Shown here: positions 25,811 through 32,642 of the stretch, piece after piece | How positions within the stretch are numbered: the stretch's first letter is position 1 | Layout of the letters: each line of letters starts with the position of its first letter | From: Halobacillus_B rhizosphaerae | Lineage (GTDB): Bacteria; Bacillota; Bacilli; Bacillales; Halobacillaceae | Assembly (NCBI RefSeq): GCF_046719735.1 | Contig: NZ_JAUTWQ010000001.1 | Span: 124,001-188,000, forward strand | Length of the DNA: 64,000 nucleotides | Reading direction: 5' to 3' | Translations under genes and position numbers: made by a program | Notes under the pieces: generated by a model | What the model saw: only the letters and a program-made list of their open reading frames with translations | What the model was told of the DNA's origin: nothing | Database searches by the model: none

Positions 25811-26263
25811 TTGTGGAGTAATGTAATCATTGGTTTACTTATACCGACCGGAATAATTATATACTTATTCAAAAAAAGTCAGAAACTAACTTTGCTCCTA
25901 TATCCGTTGGGAGTAACTATTGCCGTTGGAGGGTGTGATTGGGGGGATGGTTATTTTTGGGATGTTTCGCCCTTGAATACGCAAAACCCATCATTATCTT
26001 CTTTTCCGTTTAATATAGGGTATTTTCCCTTATTGGCTACATCATTTGGCTATACAAAAGAAAAAAAGATAACAAAAACTCCTCTCCTTATTTTTATCTT
26101 CACAATCATTACCACGCTCTTGGAATTATCAGCAGTTTTATCAGGTAAAGTTGTTTATGCTCATGGATGGAATATATACTTCACTTTTGGGATTTATATA
26201 GCAGGTTTCATTGGTACAACCTGCTATATAAATGCATTGAAAAAGTATGGGATCCTAGAATAA
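25811..26263 (+). CDS. Four-helix membrane protein, function unknown
   Basis: This is a 150-aa integral membrane protein with about four hydrophobic helices (residues 4-20, 27-42, 86-108 and 122-142) and a polar loop rich in Asp, Gly and Trp (GGCDWGDGYFWDVSPLN). It loosely resembles the small CBO0543-type membrane proteins of Bacillaceae, but I do not claim membership. The start is TTG at 25811 behind AAGGGGG. It is the first gene after the tRNAs, inside the segment bounded by the tRNA-Arg repeat, and has its own strong terminator. Confidence 0.7.
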   Translation: MWSNVIIGLLIPTGIIIYLFKKSQKLTLLLYPLGVTIAVGGCDWGDGYFWDVSPLNTQNPSLSSFPFNIGYFPLLATSFGYTKEKKITKTPLLIFIFTIITTLLELSAVLSGKVVYAHGWNIYFTFGIYIAGFIGTTCYINALKKYGILE

Positions 26264-26285
26264 TCTGGAGAAAAGGCTCAATGAT

Positions 26286-26325
26286 AAATAAAGGAACTTC
26301 AAAATCTGAAGTTCCTTTATTTATT
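26286..26325 (+). terminator. Rho-independent terminator
   Basis: A perfect 16-bp stem (26286-26301 with 26307-26322) has a 5-base loop and an AT-rich tail. Its core AGGAACTTCA/TGAAGTTCCT recurs in the hairpin at 28076-28102. Confidence 0.88.
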
Positions 26326-26352
26326 ACTATTTTATTGTGATTTTTTATGAAT

Positions 26353-26671
26353 GACTAGAAGAAGTCCAAGAATTTTACGAACTATGTCCGATTAGCAGCA
26401 ACTTACTATGTTCCTAATAAATGGCTTCAGGGCCCCCTCACGATGAAAGTGGTAGGGTATAAGATCTCTAAAGGGAACCCTAAGAAGAAACATGCAGCTT
26501 CGGAAACAGGAACGCTGAGACCGATAACATAGCTGTAAGTCGCTAACTATGTGAAAGCAATTAAGGATGCTTTGAAGAATGTGATTTGGAAAAGATGTTA
26601 CTCAAGTGTCAGGAATAGTCATTATAGAGAAAATAGGATTGTTTGATCATCAAGATATAGAAAGCTCTTAG
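26353..26671 (+). pseudogene. Remnant of a RusA-type Holliday junction resolvase gene
   Basis: No intact frame exists here, but the translation across lesions matches the phage RusA family. From 26359 it reads YVRLAATYYVPNKWLQGPLT, then KISKGNPKKKHAASETGTLR and PIT. Two stop codons (26530 and 26536) fall where the family has K-P-D. The same frame continues VANYVKAIKDALKNVIWK. A +1 shift near 26593 then gives DVTQVSGIVIIEKIGLFDHQ. This is the RusA core with the DNY/DN..KA..DAL and (D)D.QV motifs. The N-terminal 30-40 residues are missing. It marks the segment as phage-derived. The bases from here to 27237 hold no other recognisable gene. Confidence 0.7.
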
Positions 26672-26819
26672 TCGATCATATCCCTTCTTGAGTGCACGAA
26701 AGGACTCCATACGAAATAGTTTGTACCAAATTACTTGGAGGAGTACGCCAAAAGGATACAAAGGTATCATGTTCTAAAGCAAGGAAGTTGTTCTTTAGAG
26801 AAAAGGAGTAAGAACAGAT

Positions 26820-26855
26820 AAATAGCAATCCAGCTTTACAACTGAATTGCTATTT
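26820..26855. terminator. Hairpin, possible terminator remnant
   Basis: AAATAGCAAT (26820-26829) pairs perfectly with ATTGCTATTT (26846-26855). No gene immediately upstream uses it; it may belong to the decayed phage segment. Confidence 0.4.
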
Positions 26856-27078
26856 ACTCAGGTGAAGGGAGAGATTAGGAACTGTAGGAGGTTCTGAAAA
26901 ATCCAATCACCTTATAAAGTAAGTATACGGGTTTTTGAGCATTATATGATTGAAAAAAAGCCGGAAGAACTCAGGTATGTCATTGGAAACATAGTCACAC
27001 ATTATATTCTTCTTTAGTGAACATCATTTTAGTAAGAGCAAATCATTAGTAAAGAAGTAAGTACGGAAGTCACTTTTA

Positions 27079-27138
27079 GGGGCTAAGCCTGCTCATGGTT
27101 GCTTATCCCAAAGGCGGGGGTTGGGCTAGCCCTTTTTA
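27079..27138 (+). other. GC-rich stem-loop ending in a T run
   Basis: AGGGGCTA at 27079 pairs with TAGCCCT near 27128 (one bulge). Inner CCTGC/GCGGG pairs follow, then CTTTTTATAA. It stands out as GC-rich in AT-rich sequence. It may be a terminator or the 3' end of a small RNA; no coding gene precedes it. Confidence 0.35.
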
Positions 27139-27237
27139 TAATATGCATGACTTATGAATTTGATTAAGATAAGAAAAAAATTTATATATAGCAAGAGCCA
27201 AGGTTAGGGACCCTGGCTGCAGTTTAAGACTTTACTA

Positions 27238-27357
27238 TCAATAAAAACTAGCACCAACGATGATTAGCAAAATAAACAAAACAACGACTAATACAAATGT
27301 ACTGCCATATCCGTAACCATATCCACAACCGGATCCGCAACCGTAACCATAGCCCAT
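27238..27357 (-). CDS. YjcZ-type small sporulation peptide
   Basis: A 39-codon frame on the minus strand encodes MGYGYGCGSGCGYGYGYGST followed by the hydrophobic helix FVLVVVLFILLIIVGASFY. A Gly/Tyr/Cys-rich head joined to a VVLFILLIIVGA tail is the hallmark of the YjcZ family of tiny spore-associated membrane proteins in Bacillaceae. The ribosome site GGTGGGTGAG is well placed. Biochemical function is unknown for the family. It lies in the accessory segment between the rusA remnant and a Spo0E-type gene. Confidence 0.8.
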   Translation of the reverse strand: MGYGYGCGSGCGYGYGYGSTFVLVVVLFILLIIVGASFY

Positions 27358-27670
27358 ATTCTCACCCACCTTTATATTCATACCACATGATATTCATGTA
27401 GAATAATTTTGGAAAGATAAGTGCCCAGGGGAAAAGGAAATTTTACTACATAAATCCAAAGATCTAGGCTTATGACTCGAATGTGGCAATTCGATTATAA
27501 TATGAAAGCTTCTCGTATGAAAAATGATTCCAACGATCTGTAGGATTAAAAAATGGACGTTGTCTTATTTAAGTCTAGCTCAAAATTAACGAAAAACTGA
27601 AGGGATTAAATCAAAGGGTGTTACTGATCTTTTAAGATAAAACCTGTATGAGAAGATGCAATGGTAAAAC
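27358..27670. other. AT-rich stretch, no gene seen
   Basis: I see no open frame with a ribosome site on either strand. It presumably contains the promoter of the minus-strand YjcZ-type gene; I could not assign a clear SigE or SigK box. Confidence 0.4.
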
Positions 27671-27726
27671 AAGAAACAAACAATAAAAGCCTCATCATTC
27701 TGTGGTGCTTTTATTGTTTGTTTCTT
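27671..27726. terminator. Bidirectional terminator
   Basis: A perfect 20-bp inverted repeat (27671-27690 with 27707-27726) has a 16-base loop. It overlaps the last codons of the minus-strand Spo0E-type gene and serves that strand. Confidence 0.85.
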
Positions 27727-27863
27727 TGCAGTAGATTAAGCAAAACATCTAATCTCTGAGAAATTTCCAGAATTTCTTCGTATGAATGTGAATTCTTGTA
27801 TGCTTCATACATTGTCTTCCTTAACTCTTCGATTTCAATTTCTAGGTTTCGTTTGTTAACCAA
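27711..27863 (-). CDS. Spo0E-family aspartyl-phosphate phosphatase
   Basis: This 50-codon minus-strand frame encodes the compact Spo0E fold. It runs LEIEIEELRKTMYEAYKN, then the signature ILEISQRLDVLLN with the SQxLD motif needed for dephosphorylating Spo0A~P. Such proteins delay entry into sporulation. The start is taken as TTG at 27863, 8 bases after GGAG; GTG at 27872 is in frame but poorly placed. At 50 aa it matches the short Spo0E/YnzD/YisI type. It lies in the accessory segment, not at a usual spo0E locus. Confidence 0.8.
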   Translation of the reverse strand: MVNKRNLEIEIEELRKTMYEAYKNSHSYEEILEISQRLDVLLNLLQRNKQ

Positions 27864-28075
27864 TAAACCCACTCCATGTTCTTAAGTTATCTTATGACCA
27901 TGTTACCCTAATCAAATGGAATAAATCGGTTTATGTATATTATCTTAGAATTTGTTTATTTTAATACTTTTGGAATGGGCAAATAGAAGGTTACTACTAA
28001 GGGAGGAGTATATTAGAGAATTGTGAATATAAAAGTATAATAACAGATTGCCTCGAGTAGCTAGATAAAGTATAA
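27864..28075. other. AT-rich intergenic sequence, no gene seen
   Basis: No ribosome-site-supported frame is visible on either strand. It lies between the Spo0E-type gene's 5' end and the terminator of the exosporium gene. Confidence 0.35.
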
Positions 28076-28102
28076 AGGAACTTCATGATTATTGAAGTTC
28101 CT
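28076..28102 (-). terminator. Terminator of the minus-strand exosporium gene
   Basis: AGGAACTTCA (28076-28085) pairs with TGAAGTTCCT (28093-28102). On the minus strand it is followed by TTTATACTTTAT. The stem core is the same sequence as in the hairpin at 26286-26325. Confidence 0.7.
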
Positions 28103-28122
28103 AATGAATTTCTTGAAAATAG

Positions 28123-28773
28123 TTATTTAATATTAACTCCTGCACTAGCGTATCCGGCAACTGTACCCACAAGAGTAACTCCTTCTACTGTTGCGGAAAA
28201 TACCATCAAAAGTCTGTCTCCTTGACTTACAGCTACAGATAAATCTGACAAAGTACCTCTTGCAATGTCCCCTAAAGTTATTGGTGCGTCAATAGTAGGG
28301 GTTAACGTGACTAAAGTCTCTGGAATGGCAGTGAAAATATTCGTTGATGGATCAGCAGATCTATACAGTTGTGCTTGGATGGTGGTATCACCTAAAAGAG
28401 TGACAGATGCCGTAGCACTAAAGTAAGCAGCAATAGATGTGATAGTGCCGTCACGAGGAACAGAAAAAGCGAAATTTAAAAGTGTTCCGCCGGCCCCGGT
28501 TAAATCAATTTGATTACTCCCCAGTAAAGTTACTCCAGTAACGCTACTTCCAAAACCCACAAGGCTTGTTGTTCCCACTAATCCTTCTGCAACTGTGGTT
28601 AAAACTACAGGCAAACCTGAAGCATAAGGTATGATGGACCCTGTATCAGTGAGGGTTGTATCCCCATTGGTATTTGTGCTTCCAGGACCACAGCAATTAT
28701 CTGGTCGGAAATTAGATCTTCCACCAATGGCTTGTATACTTTGCGCCTGGTTAACTCGGATTCGTTTATTCAT
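28123..28773 (-). CDS. BclB-type exosporium protein
   Basis: This protein resembles the C-terminal trimerising domain of exosporium glycoproteins BclB/ExsF-like. From residue 46 it runs GSIIPYASGLPVVLTTVAEG, then VGFGSSVTGVTL, FAFSVPRDGTITSIAAYFSA and a closing LLMVFSATVEGV. The N-terminal 45 residues are short and Asn/Gly-rich with CCGPGSTN. The collagen-like Gly-X-Y repeats of classic Bcl proteins are absent. At 216 aa it is probably displayed on the spore surface, as known for the family. GAAGGAGG is optimally spaced before the ATG at 28773. Confidence 0.88.
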   Translation of the reverse strand: MNKRIRVNQAQSIQAIGGRSNFRPDNCCGPGSTNTNGDTTLTDTGSIIPYASGLPVVLTTVAEGLVGTTSLVGFGSSVTGVTLLGSNQIDLTGAGGTLLNFAFSVPRDGTITSIAAYFSATASVTLLGDTTIQAQLYRSADPSTNIFTAIPETLVTLTPTIDAPITLGDIARGTLSDLSVAVSQGDRLLMVFSATVEGVTLVGTVAGYASAGVNIK

Positions 28774-29032
28774 TTTTTTCCTCCTTCAAAATACCTCAGT
28801 TTCATACTATTAGGAAAAAAACATAAAGTGTAGACGAATACCCAAGAAAAGAACAAACCAAGTAAAAATTTCCCTTTCACCTGAACTAAAACAGTGTCTT
28901 TACCCAGGGCGTTACCCTATTTTGTCTCGAATTTAGTGTAATTTGCCAATTAGCCCGTACAAAAAATGTATACAGGCATCTACTAGAATGTAAGCAAATA
29001 ATGTTCTGTAGAAACAGAAGGGATCATGATTT
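28774..29032. other. Divergent intergenic region
   Basis: It separates the minus-strand exosporium gene from the plus-strand amidase and must hold both promoters. I could not identify convincing boxes. A short hairpin AGGG-CGTTA-CCCT lies near 28907. Confidence 0.35.
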
Positions 29033-29878
29033 ATGGCTAAGCTAATTGCTCTGGACGATGGACATGGTAAAGATACACCAGGAAAGAGAACTCCTTATAT
29101 TCCAGAGATTGGACGTTCCATACAAGAAAATGAGTTTAACAAAGCAGTTGTTAAGTTTCTAAAGGTTGAGTTAGAGAGATGTGGTTTTAACACTTTATTA
29201 GTTGCACCTACAGATGCAGATACACCACTTAAAGACCGAACTGATTTAGCGAATAGCAAGAAGGCAGATGCCTATATTGCCATTCATTATAACGCTTCAG
29301 ATGGTTCATTTAGCGGTGCAAATCCAAGTGGAATAGAAGTATACGTTTATTTAGGTCACAAAAATAAAGAGGCAGGTAGACTTGCCAGTTCTGTTGCAAA
29401 ATACCTTCGTCAAGGGACTCCCCAAAATTTTAGGGGAGTTTACGAAGCCGATTTTCACGTTCTGCGTGAATCGAATATGGTTGCCATTCTATCAGAGAAC
29501 GGTTTTATGGATAATAAACTCGAAGCTTTATTAATGATTGATCAAAAGTTTCAAAAAGAGGTAGCTGTGGAGCATGCCAAAGGAATTTGTGAATACTTTG
29601 GAGTAACTTACAAAGCGGAGAAAGAGGTAGAGGAAATGTTGGATAAAGCAATTGTTATTAATTCATTTGTAGATTTTCCAGTAGCAGAGGTCTTAGCTAA
29701 CAAGATTGGGGCACCCATCTATACAACTACTGTAGCTTCCAAAAGCAAAGTAGCTAAAGAGTTAGTTGTAGTCGGAGGAAACTCAGATGGTTTAAAAGCA
29801 GACAAATATACGGTACTTGCTGGAGACGATCGTTTTGCCACAGCTAGAAAAGTAGAGATGTATATTAACTCTCTCTAA
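29033..29878 (+). CDS. N-acetylmuramoyl-L-alanine amidase, phage-endolysin type
   Basis: This amidase_3 enzyme cleaves the bond between muramic acid and the stem peptide. Zinc ligands and the catalytic Glu are visible: His11 in DDGHGKDTPGKRTP, Glu34 in ENEFN, the His of YIAIHYNASD and the Glu of ILSENGFMDN. The domain ends near residue 195. The C-terminal part (about 205-281) resembles a cell-wall-binding repeat 2 region, ending DKYTVLAGDDRFATARK. No signal peptide is present, as in phage lysins that need a holin. None is nearby. Together with the rusA remnant it suggests a domesticated or stranded endolysin. AGAAGGGA precedes the ATG. Confidence 0.88.
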   Translation: MAKLIALDDGHGKDTPGKRTPYIPEIGRSIQENEFNKAVVKFLKVELERCGFNTLLVAPTDADTPLKDRTDLANSKKADAYIAIHYNASDGSFSGANPSGIEVYVYLGHKNKEAGRLASSVAKYLRQGTPQNFRGVYEADFHVLRESNMVAILSENGFMDNKLEALLMIDQKFQKEVAVEHAKGICEYFGVTYKAEKEVEEMLDKAIVINSFVDFPVAEVLANKIGAPIYTTTVASKSKVAKELVVVGGNSDGLKADKYTVLAGDDRFATARKVEMYINSL

Positions 29879-30022
29879 ATTCTCTTGGAAAGAAGCTTAG
29901 GCAGTTGGCAGAATTTTATCATTAGGAGTATCCTTGTTTCGTAGACCATTTGAGATAAACTCAAAGAATATTGATTTAATATGGTTTTACACCACTAAAA
30001 ACTATTGCAATTATAAGGCATC

Positions 30023-30077
30023 CAACAGCCTTTTAAGCTGTGGGGCAGGTGGCGAATCCATTTTAGGACGCTAACTT
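30023..30077 (+). repeat. Degenerate copy of the 3' half of tRNA-Arg (attachment-site remnant)
   Basis: CAACAGCCTTTTAAGCTGTG (30023-30042) and the following bases up to CGAATCC and GGACGCTAACTT repeat the anticodon arm, T arm, acceptor end and flank of tRNA-Arg at 25497-25552. I count roughly 48 matches over 56 columns. The anticodon reads TTT, the T arm has lost a base and the 5' half is missing, so it is not functional. A 3'-half direct repeat is typical of integrase-mediated insertion into a tRNA gene. Confidence 0.75.
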
Positions 30078-30079
30078 TA

Positions 30080-30126
30080 AAAACACTGACTCTCTTTTGT
30101 TTTGATAGAGTCAGTGTTTTTTTGAT
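30080..30126 (+). terminator. Terminator after the tRNA-Arg remnant
   Basis: AAAACACTGACTCT (30080-30093) pairs perfectly with 30107-30120 and ends in a T run. Position and partial sequence correspond to the terminator following the intact tRNA-Arg. Confidence 0.85.
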
Positions 30127-30541
30127 TTCTATTTGATTGCATATCTTGAGTTATAGTTGAGAAATTACTTTAGAAATAATCTTCAGAGATTCCAGGACGG
30201 AGTAAAAAGGATGTTAAAGAATGCCTGTTCTTATTATAGCTTAGCGTTCTAGGAATTTACTTAGCCTTATCTTTGCTGTAAAAATTTATCGAATTCCTCG
30301 TCTAATCTTGTGAGAAAAACGTTACTAAATTGATTTAATTAAGCGTAAGCATATAGTTCTATCTTGCTGTATGGAACTATATGAAGAGTAAGTATAATTT
30401 AGAGGAAAAAGGAAAAAAATAGCTAATTATAAGTGTAATATAGCACAAAATGGTTAAAAAATAATCCCTATAGGTTATAGGAATATTTTACTAGCTGTTG
30501 TAATATAAATTATGAAATAAGAAGAAATTGGGTGATAGAGT
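30127..30541. other. AT-rich sequence without a gene
   Basis: No ribosome-site-supported frame is visible. The only structure is an inverted repeat ATATAGTTC/GAACTATAT near 30352-30382. Confidence 0.35.
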
Positions 30542-30721
30542 ATGGATGTTATAAAATCTTTCAAATTAAATGAACAAGAAATCAAGGACTTAATTGCTGC
30601 CGTAAATTTTATGATCTATCATTCGAAAAACAAAGAATCTGATAGGATCCAAAGATTACAAGGAATGCTTAAAGATTTCCTAGCCAATTCCAAAGAGCAT
30701 GAAGATGAAAAAGATTTTTAA
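30542..30721 (+). CDS. Small acidic helical protein, unknown
   Basis: This 59-codon frame starts MDVIKSFKLNEQEIKDLIAA and ends KEHEDEKDF. It looks helical and charged, with no signal or membrane segment. I do not recognise a family. GGGTGA stands before the ATG. Its last 23 bases overlap the start of the LuxR-type gene in another frame, which suggests translational coupling and a functional link between the two. Confidence 0.5.
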   Translation: MDVIKSFKLNEQEIKDLIAAVNFMIYHSKNKESDRIQRLQGMLKDFLANSKEHEDEKDF

Positions 30722-30902
30722 AAAAATGCTCTCTCACAGGGAAAAACAAATTTTTTCGCTTTTGGTTAATGGCTCCTTAAATAAGGAAATTGCACATGCT
30801 TTACATATATCAGATCATACAGTAAAAGTACATTTAAGAAACATCTATCGTAAATTGGATGTTAATAACAAAGTAGAGTTGATCCTTCGTTACAAAGACT
30901 AA
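30699..30902 (+). CDS. Single-domain LuxR/GerE-type regulator
   Basis: The 67-aa protein is one LuxR helix-turn-helix: SHREKQIFSLLVNGSLNKEI, AHALHISDHTVKVHLRNIYR and KLDVNNKVELILRYKD. It has no receiver or ligand domain, as in GerE. It overlaps the upstream 59-codon gene and lies directly before the cyclic-di-GMP riboswitch. ATG 30699 and ATG 30705 are both possible starts. Target genes are unknown; the adjacent EAL/PilZ genes are the obvious candidates. Confidence 0.8.
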   Translation: MKMKKIFKKMLSHREKQIFSLLVNGSLNKEIAHALHISDHTVKVHLRNIYRKLDVNNKVELILRYKD

Positions 30903-30924
30903 AATACATACTTTAAATTTCAGA

Positions 30925-31003
30925 AATGGCAAACCTACTGAAAAGCAGGGACGCAAAGCCACGGGTCTAAAGCAAATAATTGTTAAGACAGCCGGGTTAC
31001 CTA
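30925..31003 (+). ncRNA. Cyclic-di-GMP-I (GEMM) riboswitch
   Basis: The conserved blocks of the class I aptamer are present in order. They are GGCAAACC (30928-30935), the GAAA tetraloop (30940-30943), GGGACGCAAAGCCACGGG (30948-30965), TCTAA, and then GCCGGGTTACC (30991-31001), which holds the tetraloop receptor and closing stem. A terminator follows after about 15 bases. It sits before a broken EAL gene and a PilZ-type gene, matching the known role of these riboswitches in c-di-GMP circuits. Confidence 0.92.
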
Positions 31004-31016
31004 AGGAATGAGAATT

Positions 31017-31052
31017 AAAGTGATCTCATTTTACTTGAGTTCACTTTTTTTA
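31017..31052 (+). terminator. Riboswitch expression-platform terminator
   Basis: AAAGTGATCTCA (31017-31028) pairs with TGAGTTCACTTT (31036-31047), with one mismatch, and ends in a T run. An alternative pairing ATGAGA (31008-31013) with TCTCAT (31024-31029) could serve as antiterminator. Confidence 0.8.
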
Positions 31053-31075
31053 TATAAAAAAATAGAAAGGAGAAT

Positions 31076-31621
31076 TAGATACCTTATCTATACATAAAGC
31101 TCTTGAATCCTACTGGGCGGCAGGATTAAAAGAAAATGACGGGCTTTTGTTTTTTAAATGTGTTTTTTTCCACCATATTAAATCCAAATTTCCGATCATT
31201 CATAAATAAGATTGTCACAACTTATCCAATAAGTCAAAATATCATCTTCGAAATTAATGAAATGGAAGACTATGGGGATACAAAGGTATTTATGCAAGCA
31301 TTAAACTTTGTTAGAGAACTGGGCATAGGTATTGCAATTGATGATATGGGAAAAGGTAACTCCCAGCTTCAATCCATCATTGAATGGAAGCCGGATTATG
31401 TGAAACTAGACAGATATTTAACTAAGGGTCTTAACGAATCTAAGAGAAAGCAAAGTATCGTTAAACTGCTCTTAGGTTACTCTCAGGAATTTGGTATAAA
31501 AGTGATAATGGAAGGAATTGAAACAGTTGAAGAGTTGAAAACCGCCAAAGATTTAGGCGTTTATATTGCTCAGGGGTTTGCTTTGGGAACTCCTGAGAGA
31601 TTGAAAACATTATTGAGGTGA
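31076..31621 (+). pseudogene. Truncated, frameshifted EAL-domain c-di-GMP phosphodiesterase
   Basis: The C-terminal two thirds of an EAL domain is present. From about 31076 the frame reads LDTLSIHKALESYWAAGLKE, then a shift near 31145 moves to the frame that reads FLNVFFSTILNPNF and continues to the stop. Catalytic-site elements remain in FEINEMED, IAIDDMGKGNSQL, DYVKLD, MEGIETVEEL and AQGFALGTP. The N-terminal 80-90 residues with the E-A-L metal-binding motif are missing, displaced by the riboswitch region. A shortened protein could start at ATG 31136 (161 aa) but should lack activity. The PilZ-type gene overlaps its end. Confidence 0.75.
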
Positions 31622-32169
31622 GGATGATGCTGTATATATTGATATACGAAATATTCCTAAATATGGTATTAATTGTTCTCCCCGTCTATGGACAAAAATC
31701 ATTTAATAAAGAAAAGAGAAAAGTTAACACTTTAACCAGTCAAAAAGATAGAGACTCTTTATTGAAAAAGCATAAAACCAAGCAGAAGGGAAATTTTCGG
31801 TTAGAAATCCCATCTAAGGAATCTTTTCTCATATTAAAAGTTATTGAAAATGAAGATTTTACTAAATTAATAGGTAAGATTGTAAAAGGTAACATTAAAG
31901 ACATTAGCACCACCGGAGTGAAATTTATTTGTCCCTACAACCTTCCCGTCCATCTTAAAATTAAAGTGGAGATCTGCTTTAAAATAGCAAGTAAAGAGTT
32001 CAGATTCAATGCCTACATTGTAAGGAAAGATGAGCACCTTAGCAGAAAATCAAAAAATTATGGTATTAAATTCATAGAAATAACTTCTAAGGAACAAGAA
32101 AATTTAATCATAGAACTTCGTAAGCTTGAAGCTCAGCAAAGGAGAAAAGTTACATCTGTTTCATCATAA
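31618..32169 (+). CDS. Membrane-anchored PilZ-type protein
   Basis: One hydrophobic helix (about residues 4-24) is followed by a basic linker and a PilZ-like beta-barrel at about 55-175. The second PilZ motif is clear as IKDISTTGVKF (DxSxxG), followed by strands ending YGIKFIEITSKEQENLI. The first arginine motif is degenerate: KQKGNFRLEIP has one arginine where RxxxR is usual, so c-di-GMP binding is uncertain. GTG 31618, ATG 31624 and ATG 31627 are possible starts; GAGGTGAGG favours 31627. It overlaps the EAL remnant and probably lies under the riboswitch. Confidence 0.7.
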   Translation: MRMMLYILIYEIFLNMVLIVLPVYGQKSFNKEKRKVNTLTSQKDRDSLLKKHKTKQKGNFRLEIPSKESFLILKVIENEDFTKLIGKIVKGNIKDISTTGVKFICPYNLPVHLKIKVEICFKIASKEFRFNAYIVRKDEHLSRKSKNYGIKFIEITSKEQENLIIELRKLEAQQRRKVTSVSS

Positions 32170-32225
32170 TCAACTTTTTGATAAATGAATAAAGTCACGA
32201 GCCGTTTATAGGTTTGAAGGATATA

Positions 32226-32272
32226 GAGTGGTAGCGAATATGTTTTTGATTCGCAACCGCTCTTTTTATTAG
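32226..32272 (+). terminator. Terminator after the PilZ-type gene
   Basis: AGTGGTAGCGAAT pairs with ATTCGCAACCGCT (one mismatch) across a T-rich loop and ends in CTTTTTA. Confidence 0.75.
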
Positions 32273-32303
32273 AGGTTTTTTTATTATTAATGGAGGAAAG
32301 AAG

Positions 32304-32402
32304 ATGCTATATCTACATGAGGGAGATTTTCTTGGAAATTTTATCAGGCAGCGGCTGATCCTGTCCCATGTTGGATTGAAGAGAATTTTTTGTAGGTGTT
32401 GA
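32304..32402 (+). CDS. Possible 32-aa peptide or gene remnant
   Basis: ATG 32304 follows a very good ribosome site (GGAGGAAAGA) and opens 32 codons beginning MLYLHEGDFLGNFIRQRLIL. The neighbouring frame over the same bases reads FSWKFYQAAADPVPCWIEEN, which looks more protein-like, so this may be the frameshifted remnant of a longer gene. Confidence 0.25.
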   Translation: MLYLHEGDFLGNFIRQRLILSHVGLKRIFCRC

Positions 32403-32456
32403 ATAGATTAATGCATATCTGTTCATGCTGAATTATAAAAAGGATGTGACATACCA

Positions 32457-32552
32457 ATGTTTCATTGGGAGACACTTCTCATAATCAGTTTATTTTCAAT
32501 CAGTATCATTGGTATGCTTACCATCATCTTTTTTGTTTTCTGGAAAGAATAA
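32457..32552 (+). CDS. 31-aa single-pass membrane peptide
   Basis: The frame encodes MFHWETLLIISLFSISIIGM followed by LTIIFFVFWKE. An uninterrupted hydrophobic helix ends in a charged WKE. AAGGATGTG precedes the ATG by about 9 bases. I do not recognise a family; it may be a small sporulation or stress membrane peptide. Conservation would decide. Confidence 0.4.
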   Translation: MFHWETLLIISLFSISIIGMLTIIFFVFWKE

Positions 32553-32642
32553 AATTTTGTCTCTTTGATACTCTATGAAAAAAGATAGGGTAAAGAGCGG
32601 CCTGCTTTATTCAGAAGACCAGCTCTCACTAATCCCTGGGGT

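Noticed and set aside
26946..27017. 23-codon frame MIEKKPEELRYV...
   Set aside because: No ribosome site and no conserved pattern; too short to support.
25546..30022. Integrase or excisionase gene inside the tRNA-bounded segment
   Set aside because: No frame, intact or broken, resembled a tyrosine or serine recombinase on either strand.
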